Assembly: GCF_963422355.1 (NCBI RefSeq)
Contig: NC_085095.1
Coordinates: 3,506,009 to 3,570,008, forward strand
Direction: 5' to 3'
Origin: Corticium candelabrum
Taxonomy: Eukaryota > Porifera > Homoscleromorpha > Homosclerophorida > Plakinidae
DNA length: 64,000 bases
Positions 20,753 through 31,214 of this stretch are shown here, piece by piece. Position numbers and translations under genes: made by a program. Position 1 is the stretch's first letter; each line of letters opens with the position of its first letter. The notes below the pieces were generated by a model. The model worked only from the letters and a program-made list of their open reading frames with translations, ran no database searches and was not told the origin of the DNA.

Positions 20753-20980
20753 ATGCAATATATTGCTCTGCAGGTGAAGTACAAAGACATTGTTTTGACG
20801 GATTTACTTTGCTCCGCATCTCCTCCACAGAAATATGCGCGGAAGCTGTTAGATGAAGTCTACACAAAGGAAGAGCTGGCTTCGGGTCTTTTTAATAAAG
20901 TAGGCTTTAGTGCAAGGAGTTCTTTCTCCAACAAGAAAGACCCTTATCTGGAGTACGTGTTATTTGTATCAAAGAGGTAA
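20753..20980 (+). CDS. Possible BEN-domain fragment (copy A)
   Basis: A 75-codon frame with ILSDLLCSA-like lead (IVLTDLLCSASPPQKYARKLL) and DEVYTKEELASGLFNKVG. Hydrophobic spacing and the ARKLL..V...EEL wording resemble the second half of a BEN domain, a small DNA/protein-binding fold often found in transposon proteins. Homology is weak. Copy B has an extra base near 56463 that shifts the tail. It lies between two hAT remnants and may belong to the downstream one. Confidence 0.3.
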   Translation: MQYIALQVKYKDIVLTDLLCSASPPQKYARKLLDEVYTKEELASGLFNKVGFSARSSFSNKKDPYLEYVLFVSKR

Positions 20981-21083
20981 TAGATGTGTCTGCATGCATG
21001 CATACAAGTACATGTGTATATACATGCTTCTATCCTACTATATGTAAAATGGGAGTAATACAAGGCTAAAGCGACGGCAACCA

Positions 21084-22212
21084 ATGTTGATAAGTATCCA
21101 CTGTGTGTGCCATCGACTAGCAGTGGTAACAGCACAAGCAGGAAAGGATGTGTCTTTCATTGACAAGAAATTCAAGCCACGCCTGTCACAGCTCTTTTAC
21201 TTGTACCTGAACAGCCCTGTCCGCATGTCGGGCCTGAAAGTAATCCAAGAGCTTCCAGAATCCCCCTCACTTAAGCTAAAAAGACTTGTGATACAAGATG
21301 GTTGTCTCACGGAAGTGCCTGCCGCACACTGAAGATACTGCCAGCAGTACTTGTCAGCTTAGGCCGAGAAGCGGAAGAGAGAGGAGATGCCCTTGCTCAT
21401 GGTCTCAGCAAGGTTGTGAGGCAATATAATTTCATGCCACCTTATATGATGTGCGATATTCTTCCAGCTATTACTCGGCTAAGCTGTGTTCTGCAATCTA
21501 CTAGGATTGACCTCTGACAACTTCATAAGTTGGTCTCTTCTACCATTCGTTCACTTAAAATGCTCCGCACAAATCGAGGTTTCCAGCTGGACAAGCTCTA
21601 CGCTTACCTCGAAGAATCATTGTCACAGAGCAACATTAGTGTGACCCCAGCTATGTAGCAACAGTTTTACGAACAAATCTTTCTCCGTTTATCGACGCAC
21701 TCTGTAGTCACATCTAGGAGCGCTTACCTGATACTGCTATCTTTGCTAGTTTTCAGTCTTTGATCCTAGTAGACTGCCCATGTCACTGGAAGCAGTGTCG
21801 CAGAAACATGGACACATCCTAGTGGACCAGCTCCAAGAGCAATATGGAGGACAAAACGGAGTCATCAATGAAAGCGATCTCAAGCCTGAATGGAATGAAC
21901 TGCGATGCTACCTGCACATGCACTGTCATTCACACTCAATGTTAGAGGTATTGCAGCTGTTGGCCATGAGCACAACACTTCATTGCTCCTTTCCCAACTT
22001 TTCCAAGTTAGCAGAGGTTTGTCTCACTCTGCCGATTCACACTGCCGACTGTGACAGCTTTATGCACAATGCGAAGAGTCAAGAGCCGCTAACGTCGTGA
22101 AATGACCAACAAACCACTCAAGCATTGCATGAGAATATCCATTGAGGGACCACCTGAAAGAGTTTGACTTTGCCAGAGCAGTACATAGTTGGTCAAATCT
22201 CAAGCAAGGCAT
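21084..22212 (+). pseudogene. ZNF862/KIAA1586-like hAT gene, decayed (copy A)
   Basis: A run of matched blocks in the correct order: ISIHCVCHRLAV (catalytic-core His/Cys block), LFYLYLNSPVRMSGLKVIQE, then after frame changes LVSLGREAEERGDALAHGLSK (quoted region 21350-21420), PPYMMCDILPAITRLSC, FDP (21765), VDQLQEQYGG, the TADC block where the SER/ERSFS motif should be (22045-22060), and PLKHCMRISIEGPPE at the end. These proteins are hAT-transposase derivatives. Frameshifts at about 21330 and 21520 and a stop at about 21656 (TAG; copy B has AAG) disable it. The catalytic Asp part upstream is missing. Confidence 0.72.
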
Positions 22213-23040
22213 ATCAGACTATCATAACATGAATAAACGTATGATAGTTAATAGTCTCAATGTTACAATGACATTATGTGCTGATTTATGTCCATTTACA
22301 GTAGATTATAAATGATTACATCAGAACTACTAGTAATTTCAAGGGTCAACATATTTGAGGCCTGCCCGCTCAAATAAACCACTCCCTCAAGTGCCACGCT
22401 ACTTTTCAATCCTGGGGCCTGATGCAGCTAATGTGTAAACATAAGCTAGAAACACTACTATTTGTAGAGGATCGTGCAGCTGATGTGTAAACATTGGCAC
22501 TACACCATTTTATTGTTCATATGATATATGTATATGAATATTGACCACTGTTTCTGTTTGATATTTAGAATGCATCGAAAAGAAGTACGAAAGCAAGTTT
22601 CTCAACAAATCCAAACAAGCCATAAATCAGAGTCTGAATCGAAAGTGTAGATACACAGAAAAAAGAAGCTTAAGGTCAAATTACCAAGAAAATCAACTAA
22701 TTATTGCTCCAGTGATGACGACTGCAATTAAGAAAGGGTATTGAGACATATAGAAGTGCATGTATTGAACAGTACATGAGTTGAGTTATTATTGAGTTAT
22801 GCAGTTATTGAGTTGAGTTTATAAAAGTACGTCAATAGAATCTATAATATTGAAATTTGATGTGCACTACATATATTAATTGGTGCACGCGTACATTCAA
22901 ATGATTTTCTTACAAGATCCCAGCCCAGCAACAACATTCAAGATCGTGTCAGGAAATTCACCGAAATTGTCAATTAATTGCCATTTATTCCTATCAAGAT
23001 CTTAGAATGAAGATCGTTGTGGGATCTCGCCCAAAAACTC
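22213..23040. other. Non-coding stretch, nothing recognised (copy A)
   Basis: AT-rich sequence with a loose TTGAGTTAT repeat at about 22780-22820. No open frame of interest. Confidence 0.4.
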
Positions 23041-23453
23041 CGACCAGGCCTCTCAACTCTCACGATTTCGTCGTGAGACTCACGATTTACGAGCATGTTT
23101 CACGATCTCACGATTTCACGATTTCTCACGATTACCAGTCCTTCCTACCGTGAGACGCTCCGACACAGTCGCTTTGCGGAGACCCGTTACGGTTAGCCCC
23201 GGCAAGCAGATTCTTTGAACTAGATTCTACATACGGCTCAGCTTGCATGGTGTATCCGGGGTCTACCATTTGACAAAGGCAGCGCACAAAAACGTAAAGC
23301 GAGGCCAACACGTAAGCTGTTTCCGGCTGTTTTGCACAAACTCTGCTGACGCAGAATAAGTCACGCCTACTTTGGACACATTTTATGGGCGTGATCATTT
23401 TCCAAAGACAGTCTCACGATTTGGCGCGAAGAAAAGTTGAGAGGTCTGTCCGA
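23041..23453. repeat. MITE with CACGATTT internal repeats (copy A)
   Basis: Left end GACCAGGCCTCTCAACT pairs with the inverted right end AGTTGAGAGGTCTGTC. Inside the left arm, CTCACGATTT recurs at least five times between 23060 and 23132; a mirrored CAGTCTCACGATTT lies near the right end. Non-coding apart from an incidental frame. The same element sits in copy B at 58593-58996, with one repeat unit fewer. Confidence 0.65.
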
Positions 23454-23525
23454 TCTGGGCTAAAAACTAGTAGGAATACCAACACTTCAACGGATCATTG
23501 ATAAAATCGTCACTCTTGCCCTGTA

Positions 23526-25373
23526 GGGGTGTTGATTCTTCAGCAGCTCTATAGTAGTCTTGTCACCCGCCTAGCGTGCGTAGTCTCGCGTAGCCAGACC
23601 CTATTTCGCCGCGTCCGGATTTGGAAGTATGTCTGAGACTCTATATACGTACCTATAACCGTATGATAATGTCGCCAGCCGTCTAACAATAATATTATAA
23701 CACTTAAGCCAATGCAGTGCACACGATAAGTAAACCTTTAAACCACTACTGTCATGCCATAATTTTAATATCAATGGTCAGATGAAAACGCGCCAAATAC
23801 AAATACGGGAAATTTGAAAGCTGCTAATATGTGAACAACTGGAAATAGATCCAAAAAGAAAAACATGTCATATCTCCCGTTCAGGTCCGCAACTATAAAG
23901 TGTGGGAAAAGGATCGAAAGTAGCGTACAATAGCGTACTAATAGGTCTCCCATTCAGGCCCGCAAACCTCGAATCTAAACGCAAGTATCAGACACAAAAT
24001 TTCAATTTCTGAGGAAGAGTCCAGAGCAGTCCGTAGAGAGTTGAGCGGAATATCAATGGACTTCCATGCCATTCAAGACGTCGGCCATAGAGATGATGCA
24101 AATAGTAAAGTACTGCAGTTCATGCAGCGACACCATCTTGTATCAGTCACGAAGACTGCGTTTGTGGAACACCAATGAACATCAATAAATATTCTCATGG
24201 CGGAGACGGCTTCATATGAAAGTGTCCAAGAATGGCCTGCAAGGCAACGAAGTTAAGAGGATTCCATGCACTAATTTAGTTTCTAGCATAGCACGTACAT
24301 CATTAAGGGTTGTATTGTAGATCAGTGAAACATGCATGGATCATTTTTGTCCAAGTCTAATATTGCACTGCTAAAGTACCTTCTGTCCATGCTATGCTGG
24401 GCGTATGATGACCAAATGATGGAGACCTGCCAAAGAGTGAAACTGTGTCCTCAAACAGGAATGCAAATATTTCAATATTTCCAAGATATTTGCACTTGGA
24501 GACTTCTGCAAACACCAATTCAATTAGGAGGAGCTGTGGGAATTCATCGCCAAGTCTGCCAGATAGATGAATCCTGTTTTTCACACAAACCGAAGGTAAT
24601 ATAGACAGAAATATACGTAATAAAAACCAACAGTCTACTAACATTGCATTTGTCTCTGTAACACTATCGTGGACACCCACCACGTCAACCAGTCTGGGTT
24701 TTTGGGATAGTGGACACTTCACACACACACCAAACACCGTGATACATCCGACGAATGGCGAGCGTATCATACACTTAACACAGTTCCCAACGTTGCAGGC
24801 CACCTCACCGTCAACCACAGCATACACTTTCGTTATCCGGGTCCATACGAATCACATTGAGTCATATTGGAACAGAGTCAAATCGTGGCTCAAAAGCATG
24901 AAAGGATGCCATCGGCACATGCTATCGTCATATCTTGAAGAATTCGTGTGGCGAGAGAGGTACGGACGAACAAGATCAGAGGTACTGCAAAACCTGATAG
25001 GAGACATCGCAGCATGCTATCCCGTCCCTCACTAAACTATAAGAAAACAGAACTGAGTGTAAGGCACTAGTCGTAAGAAAGTTGCCTACCGTAGTCATAG
25101 AAGTAGTGAGTAGCAGTAAATGTGTTCCTTTCACTAGGACGCCTAAGCCAATTGATATTAATAATTACAAGATTTGGTTTGTTTGGACTCAAGATTGCAA
25201 CAACAGCATTGCTAACCCTAACATTGGCATGATTGGTGTTGACTACGTTGACAATGATAACAGGACGCCAAAAATGGTATGAGACTTTCCGTCGCGGCGA
25301 ATAGGGTCTGGCTAGGCGAGACTAGCACGGTGGGCGGGTGACAAAACTAGAGCTGCTGAAAAATCGTCACCCT
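23526..25373. mobile_element. Merlin-type DNA transposon, decayed (copy A)
   Basis: Inverted ends of about 90 bp (23526-23615 and 25284-25373) match with scattered differences; the core words are TTCAGCAGCTCTA, TTGTCACCCGCC, TAGTCTCGC.TAGCCAGACC and GCCGCG. The interior encodes a broken ISXO2/Merlin-class transposase. Merlin elements normally make 8-9-bp target duplications; here the flanks agree only loosely (CCCTGTA against TGGTGTA), consistent with age or with slightly misplaced ends. Confidence 0.8.
24332..25035 (+). pseudogene. Merlin (ISXO2-like) transposase, broken (copy A)
   Basis: Reading across frames gives the family landmarks in order: GGAVGIHRQVCQIDESCFSH (first catalytic Asp in IDES), RGHPPRQPVWVFGIVDTS (24672-24720), TSDEWRAYHTL with the second Asp, HLTVNHSIHF, then in another frame VHTNHIESYWNRVKSWLK with the catalytic Glu and YLEEFVWRERYG near the end. 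Frames change at about 24600-24670, 24720-24745 and 24832-24840, and the segment between VDTS and TSDEW is shorter than usual. Non-functional, as is the copy B version. Confidence 0.8.
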
Positions 25374-25384
25374 TGGTGTATCAT

Positions 25385-28277
25385 CAGAGGCGTAACTAGG
25401 CATGAGGCAACCGAGGCAGTTGCCTCGGTAAAAAAAAGGGTGTGGCGTTGCAAAAATTTTGCTGCGTGTAGGTTAGGAGCAGAAGATATGACATTCTGCA
25501 CTAACAAAATCTGCTATCGTGTTCTTTTCAAATTTGAAACCGCGTGCGTAAACTCTTTGATACTCAACTTTAGCGCACGTTCTTGGCACGTGAAGCACTT
25601 GCAAGACACGTGGCTCGAGAAACCTACAGCTGACTGCCAAGTAAGATGGAGCCACCATCTAAGAGAAAGAAAAAGAAGCAACTATCTCTTTTGCAATGTC
25701 TTGGGTAAGAAAGTTGTTCTGCAGAAGTATGGGGTCCCCTTTGGGGTACGTGACTTGTTCTTCTCATCAGGACATCTTCCGGTGATTTAAGCGATCTGCC
25801 TGAAACTGTACATTCTGCGTCCCCGTTTGAGACTGTAGTGAATTCTGCAGAAGGTATAGTACCAATGCTAAATGTGATCCTAGTAGACGCGAATTACTGA
25901 GCGATATCGAACAATGTGTTATCGTCATAGATGCTAAGAATATGTAATAAGGTTCATATAATATTATACATATTCTACTGAAACAGGTGGTAATACCGTA
26001 GCGCTTGTAAACACTTTCTTTGTAGATACTGCTCATGACAAAGAAGTGTCAGTGAATGATCCGATCTACTACGTAGGCAGAGTCGTTTCCGACGTTGACA
26101 AGATATGCCTGCTGCAAAATAAATGGTGTCCACCCACCGGTTGTAAATTTCAGAGCACGGGCGGCCGTCGTTACAATCCAGAGTGGGAGAGTCAATACAG
26201 ATGGCTGAGATATTCTCCTAGTACTGACGCCTGCTTTTGTTGCTACTGTGTGCTGTTTGGTGATGAGTCACTGTCTGCTACTGCTTTCAAGACAACTGGC
26301 TTTTGTGACTGGAAGAACGCAGTTGGAGTAAAGCGTGGTGTACTGCTTTGTCATGAGAAAAGTGAAATTCACAAGAATGCTTGCATAAAAGCATTATCTT
26401 TCAAGAATGTGGTCGAAGGAAAGAAAAATGATATTTGTACCAGCAGATCTAAAGAATATGAAGAGAGAGTCAAACGTAATCGAGCAATTATTCTAGCTGT
26501 AATAGATGTCGTTATTGCTCTCGGTCAGCGAAATGTTCCCTTTCGGGGTCACAGTTGGGACAAAGTTCTGAGAAAAGAATCCAGTAACTTTGAATACTTC
26601 CTCCATTGGCAGTCTCAGTTCAATCCTACTCTGAAAAGTCATCTAGAGCACGGAAAGAAGAACGCCTGTTACAAGAGCCCGAAAATACAAAATGAGCTGA
26701 TAGAGTTAGCCGGTGTTGAGGTGAGAGACAAAATACTGGAAGATGCTCATGCCGCTAAATGGTTTTCGTTGATGGCGGATGAGTGCACAGATACAGCTAA
26801 CGTAGAGCAGATGTCAGTCTGTATCAGGTTTGTTGACGACTCTGTACCCGGTCAGGTTCAAGTGAGAGAAGAGTTCTTAGGATTCGTCAAATTGGATTGT
26901 GCAGATGCTCTGTCTATTTTCAATGCTATTGTCAATTTTATGAAAGAGTGCAATTTGGATATTCGTTATCTTCGTGGCCAGGGCTACGACGGTGCTGCAG
27001 TTATGTCAGGAAAAGTTTCCGGTGTCTCTGCTCGAATTCTTCAGTTACAACCAAAGGCTATATACCAGCATTGTCGGTCACATAGACTGAATTTGGTTAT
27101 TGCATCTTCTTGTAGGGAAGTCCCTTTAATTCAGGACTTGTTTAACTCGTTAGGAACACTGTCGTGGTTTCTAGGAGGCAGTCCAAAAAGAAAAGTTATC
27201 CTTTGTAGGCATTTGATAGCAGGAGACATAGCTGAATTGATTACAGCAGAAGACAAGGAAGAAGAAGAACCAGAAGAAGAACTAGAAGAAAACTTAGAAC
27301 AGGAGGAAACTTCGAAACTAAGTGATACGCTTATTCGTAAATCGTCATCAAGGCAAGTCCCAGTACTGTGTGAGACAAGGTGGTCGGCTCGATTGGCAAC
27401 ACTGTCCAGTGTCTTGGCCAAATACAAAGCCATATACCTTGCACTGCAAGATATTGTTGCAGAGAGCTCTGGCACTGATTCGAGGGCGAAAGCTTCATCT
27501 TACCTCAGACTTTTACAGTCCTCTAGTTTTATTGTTTGCTTGGTCGTTAGTCAGTACATTCTGAGCTTTTGTGATCCTCTGACGAAGTCTTTGCAATCTC
27601 CAAACTGTGACGTTCTGAAGGCTTATCAAACAGCCAAGCTGCTTCGCACAACGATTTCTGCGCAACGACGTGAAGACAAGTTTAAAGAATTATGGGAAAG
27701 AGTTCAAACAGTTGCAGGCGAGGTGGATGCCCAAATTGATAAACCTAGAACCGCAATAAGAAGCACCTACAGAAGCAATGCTGGCATGCAGACTGCGGAA
27801 CAGGACAGCGCTGTGGCATACTTCAGAAGAAACGTGTACTACCCTTTCATTGATCACGCTGTGACAGAGCTCAACAATCGCTTCCCTGATACATCTGAAT
27901 CAATGCTCATTGGGTATAGACTTCTTCCTAGCAGTGTTAGCAGTATAACAAGATCTGAGGTGAATTCAATTAAGCTCTTCTATGGTCCAGACTTACCAAA
28001 TGGAGCTACATTCGAGCCTGAAGTAGAAGTTTGGAAAACCAAATGTTTTCAACTTCCTGAGAAAGACAGGAGAGTAACATTAACGGATGCCGCAAAGATG
28101 GCAGACAGTCAATATTTCCCCAATATTCATGAGATTTTCAAACTTATTCTAACATCTCCTGTTGGTTCCGTGCCGTGCGAAAGATCGTTTTCGGCTCTCC
28201 GGAGATTGAAGGAGTGGTCGAGATCAACAATGACGCAAGAAAGACTGTGTGGCTTAGCTCTTTTATATATTCATAGA
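25385..28277 (+). mobile_element. hAT-b transposon, right end missing
   Basis: The left terminus CAGAGGCGTAACTAGG follows the end of the duplicated block. Copy B reads ...GTGTATCAATGATC at the equivalent position, so hAT-b inserted there only in A. No right terminus is present: the transposase gene is cut at 28277 by hAT-c, and what follows hAT-c is the OTU gene of copy B, not the rest of hAT-b. Confidence 0.85.
25646..28277 (+). CDS. hAT-b transposase, three predicted exons, C-terminus cut off
   Basis: Predicted exons 25646-25704, 25772-25853 and 25987-28277 join in phase across GT-AG introns (TTGG|GTAAGA, CATCAG|G; GAAG|GTATAG, AAACAG|G). The N-terminus MEPPSKRKKKKQLSLLQCLG is lysine-rich, like a nuclear signal. 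Then come a TTF zinc finger (CCYCVLFGDE, GFCDWKNAVG), the RNase H-like core with MADECTDTAN (Asp codon 26778) and GYDGAAVMSG (Asp codon 26988), an acidic Glu-rich insert (about 27250-27310), and the dimerisation block PCERSFSALRRLKEW (Glu codon 28179). After YIHR the frame enters hAT-c, gaining QGRRSRG and more until a stop at 28388. About 35-40 native residues should be missing. Most of the enzyme is intact. Confidence 0.85.
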
Positions 28278-31214
28278 CAGGGGCGGCGGAGCCGGGGGGC
28301 TGGGGGGGCTAGAGCCCCCCCAACTTTATCAACTTTATGCTGTAGAATTTCTGCTTTCTGTAATGTTTACCCTTTCGTTAAAGAATAGACCGCTACATAT
28401 ATTACGCGCTTCAATGCAGGCCGGGGCTCCAAGGCAACTTGGCCACGTGACTCACAGAATATCCGCCTACGCTGACACGTCGTGCACGAGACAGGGCTAG
28501 ATGAAGAGACAAAGTACCCTTGGTGAGGCGTGGGGACAAGGAGGAAAGTCTAAGAGAACAGCAGAACAAGTAGCTGCAGCAGACTCCGAATCAGATCGCG
28601 AAGCCATGGAATTCGGAAATGCAGACACGACAGAACAAGTGGCTCTGTTGCCTGATTCAGGGAACCGATGTTCAGGTATGATTGAACAAACTGAGCCAGA
28701 CAGTGATGGTGACGTCCATTTACGAGAACCAACCAGGTTGGTTACCTCTCGAGCAGAGTGTGACGCAAGGTGCTGTCTAGACTACAAGAAGGCATTCCAA
28801 CCTACAGATAAGCAGACATTAACTTTGCTAGACCAATACAAGCGAAAATTTATGCCTTCGTGGTATGAAAAGTTTCCTTGGATTTCAGTGTGTATCACAA
28901 ACAAAACAGTCTTCTGTGGATGCTGCAGATACGGCCATAACACTGCGTTGTTCCAGACTTTTGCAAAAAGGGCAGAGACTGCGTTTACTATTGACGGATT
29001 TTGCAACTGGAAAAAAGCCCTCGAAAAGTTTTCCAAACACGAGCGTTCTGACGCTCATTGCTTGGCGATGGAAAAGTGGGTAAATGTGGACAAACCAAAC
29101 ATCTCTGAGAAATGTGCTATTCATCTAACAAGTCTGCAGAGGCAGAGACGAGAAGGCTTCTTGAAACAACTGTTAGCCTTAAAATTTCTTTTGAGACAAG
29201 GTCTAAGCATCAGAGGCCATAAAGAGACGGAAGGCAATCTATCCCAGCTACTTGGTGTGTGGAAGTCAGGCTGTCCTAACCTTCAACTGTTTCTTCGAGA
29301 GGGAAAATATATGTCGCATGACGTGGTGAATGAACTCATAACGCTAATAGGCCGGGAGATCACAAAAAATATTTTATCCAAAATAAATCAGCAACATCCT
29401 TCCTGGTACGCAATTATTGCTGATGGAGCGTCTGATGTGTCTACCAAAGAACAACTGAGTGTGTGCATTAGGTCTGTTGACGGAAATTATGTCGTCAGCG
29501 AGGATCCCATAGGTCTGTACAATTTACCTAATACCACATCAGAAACAATAGCTCTTGCCATCAAAGACGTACTCCGAAGATGTATTCTACCATTGTCCAA
29601 CTGCAGAGGTCAGGCATATGATGGGGCAGCGGCAAATATGGGAAGAAGAACTGGAGTTGCTGTCAGGATTCGAAGCGAGGCACCGGCAGCTGTGCAGGTC
29701 CACTGTCTTGCACACTGCCTCAACCTTTGTCTGCAAGATGCAGGGCGCAAAAGCGAGATTCTCAAGAACACCCTCGATCTGGTCAGAGAAATCGCTAAAC
29801 TCATTAAGTTTTCCCCGAAACGACAAGAACTATTTTCACAAAACCTGCAGCAAAACTTGACGGTGGAAAGTAATGCGGATGAGGCTAGTACTGGACCTAA
29901 ACGACTCATAGGGATCAAGCCCCTTTGTCCAACTCGGTGGACAGTGCGTACAGCGGCCATTAATGCTGTTATTGTCAATTATCATATACTCCTAGAGACA
30001 ATGGAAGAAATAGCACTAACAACCAAAGACGATTATGGGCTAAAAGCGTACGGAATTTTCAGCGCACTAAGGAAATTCCAAACCCTATTTGGTTTGAAGC
30101 TTGGCCACCTCCTTTTTAGTGCAGCGGAAGAGGTATCTAAAGCACTTCAGGCAGTAGATACATCTATCCAAGAAGCAATGACGTCTGTAAACGTTGCAGC
30201 TCAGTACTATAACAGGCACAGGACAGATGTTGAGTATGAAAAATTTTACGCTTCTGCTATAAAACTGGCCACAGACCTGGATCTGGAAGGTCCCTGCCTT
30301 TCTAGGCCAAGACGACAACCTCGTAGAGTAGATGATGGAAGCTCACCTCACGTCCATGACACACCTAAGGTTTTCTTTCGCCAACGGTACTTCGAAGCGT
30401 GCGATATTCTTATTAACGACCTGAAAGACAGGTTTGATCAGAAAGAGGTGATGGAGCCGCTTTTGACCATTGAGTCTCTCTTGCTGAAAGCTGCAAACAG
30501 TAGGGCATATGAAGACGCATGGAAAAAATTTTGTTGCTCTTGTTACAAAGAGGATTTGGACATAGAAAGTCTTGATTCTCAGCTTAAGCTTATGTATGAT
30601 GCCATTCACCAAGAATTGCCGCAAGTGAAGGAAATAACAAGCATCAGAACAATATGTCAAGCACTTAATGCAAACCAAGGATTGAAGATATTGTTATCTG
30701 AAGTTCATAAACTTGTTCGTCTGTTCTTGACTGTTCCGATATCGTCTGCCACATCGGAGAGAACCTTCTCAGCTTTGAGACGAGTAAAAACGTACTTAAG
30801 GAGCACCATAACTCAGGAGAGGCTAAATAACTGTTTGCTGGTACATATGTATAAAGAGATCGCAGACAACGTAAACTTGTCAGATGTTGCTAAGAGTTTT
30901 GTCCAGCTTGACGATAGTAGAAGAAAACACTTTGGTTCCTTTTGAAGTTAATGTCCGATATCAATTTTGAAACTGGGACTTATAGCTTAGTTATTGTTAC
31001 AATATTAATTAAAGGACCACAATGTGCAGACATACAGATTTCACTAGCAGATGAGGTGTATCGGACGGAGTTACAATACCTAAACTTGAGGCATGTATAT
31101 TGCAGGACCAATGATTTGCAATATCTCAGAGTGGGTGTGACCTAAATATAAGTGGGCGGGGCCTTGCTCCTAAAATTCAGCCCCCTCAACTTTCAACTCG
31201 CTCCGCCGCCCCTG
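28278..31214 (+). mobile_element. hAT-c transposon, complete ends, at the junction of the two copies
   Basis: Perfect 15-bp inverted ends CAGGGGCGGCGGAGC (28278-28292) and GCTCCGCCGCCCCTG (31200-31214), with G/C-rich subterminal tracts. The flanking 5-mers are ATAGA and CAGAG, and no longer match exists, so there is no target-site duplication. The left flank is the hAT-b transposase gene; the right flank is the OTU gene. The two flanks therefore come from two different insertion sites. Confidence 0.93.
28501..30945 (+). CDS. hAT transposase, TTF/DUF4371 type (814 aa, intact)
   Basis: Full-length single frame. The start MKRQSTLGEAWG resembles the short N-terminal motif common in this class. 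A TTF zinc finger follows at ~115-190 (PSWYEKFPWISV, CGCCRYGH, GFCNWKKALE). The core has IIADGASDVS (Asp308), AYDGAAANMG (Asp374) and HCLAHCLNLC; the dimerisation block is SATSERTFSALRRVKTYLRS with Glu753. The usual ADE-TD is ADGASD here: the catalytic Asp is kept but the adjacent Glu is Gly. The protein is longer than hAT-a because of an acidic N-terminal extension (residues 20-85). It looks competent for transposition. Confidence 0.93.
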   Translation: MKRQSTLGEAWGQGGKSKRTAEQVAAADSESDREAMEFGNADTTEQVALLPDSGNRCSGMIEQTEPDSDGDVHLREPTRLVTSRAECDARCCLDYKKAFQPTDKQTLTLLDQYKRKFMPSWYEKFPWISVCITNKTVFCGCCRYGHNTALFQTFAKRAETAFTIDGFCNWKKALEKFSKHERSDAHCLAMEKWVNVDKPNISEKCAIHLTSLQRQRREGFLKQLLALKFLLRQGLSIRGHKETEGNLSQLLGVWKSGCPNLQLFLREGKYMSHDVVNELITLIGREITKNILSKINQQHPSWYAIIADGASDVSTKEQLSVCIRSVDGNYVVSEDPIGLYNLPNTTSETIALAIKDVLRRCILPLSNCRGQAYDGAAANMGRRTGVAVRIRSEAPAAVQVHCLAHCLNLCLQDAGRKSEILKNTLDLVREIAKLIKFSPKRQELFSQNLQQNLTVESNADEASTGPKRLIGIKPLCPTRWTVRTAAINAVIVNYHILLETMEEIALTTKDDYGLKAYGIFSALRKFQTLFGLKLGHLLFSAAEEVSKALQAVDTSIQEAMTSVNVAAQYYNRHRTDVEYEKFYASAIKLATDLDLEGPCLSRPRRQPRRVDDGSSPHVHDTPKVFFRQRYFEACDILINDLKDRFDQKEVMEPLLTIESLLLKAANSRAYEDAWKKFCCSCYKEDLDIESLDSQLKLMYDAIHQELPQVKEITSIRTICQALNANQGLKILLSEVHKLVRLFLTVPISSATSERTFSALRRVKTYLRSTITQERLNNCLLVHMYKEIADNVNLSDVAKSFVQLDDSRRKHFGSF

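Larger units (their letters stand above)
2455..25384. repeat. Segmental duplication, copy A (~23 kb)
   Basis: This block is collinear with 31457-60928 in the same orientation. Sequence identity is high along the whole length, interrupted only by one insertion in A (hAT-a, 5800-8552) and two in B (hAT-d, 35657-38289; MULE, 41631-48299). The left limit is inside the OTU gene: copy B continues that gene a further ~240 bp (31215-31456), but copy A switches at about 2455 to microsatellite-rich sequence. The right limit is the start of hAT-b at 25385. Copies carry different disabling mutations, so they have been separate for some time, either as duplicates or as alleles. Confidence 0.93.

Noticed and set aside
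23060..23132. Regularly repeated CTCACGATTT units resembling a small CRISPR
   Set aside because: The units are 8-10 bp, directly adjacent and variable, with no spacers, and lie inside a MITE in a eukaryotic genome.
2455..25384. The whole 23-kb block as one giant transposon
   Set aside because: No inverted or direct terminal repeats were found at its ends (left end inside OTU, right end at a Merlin/hAT boundary), and its contents are independent nested elements.
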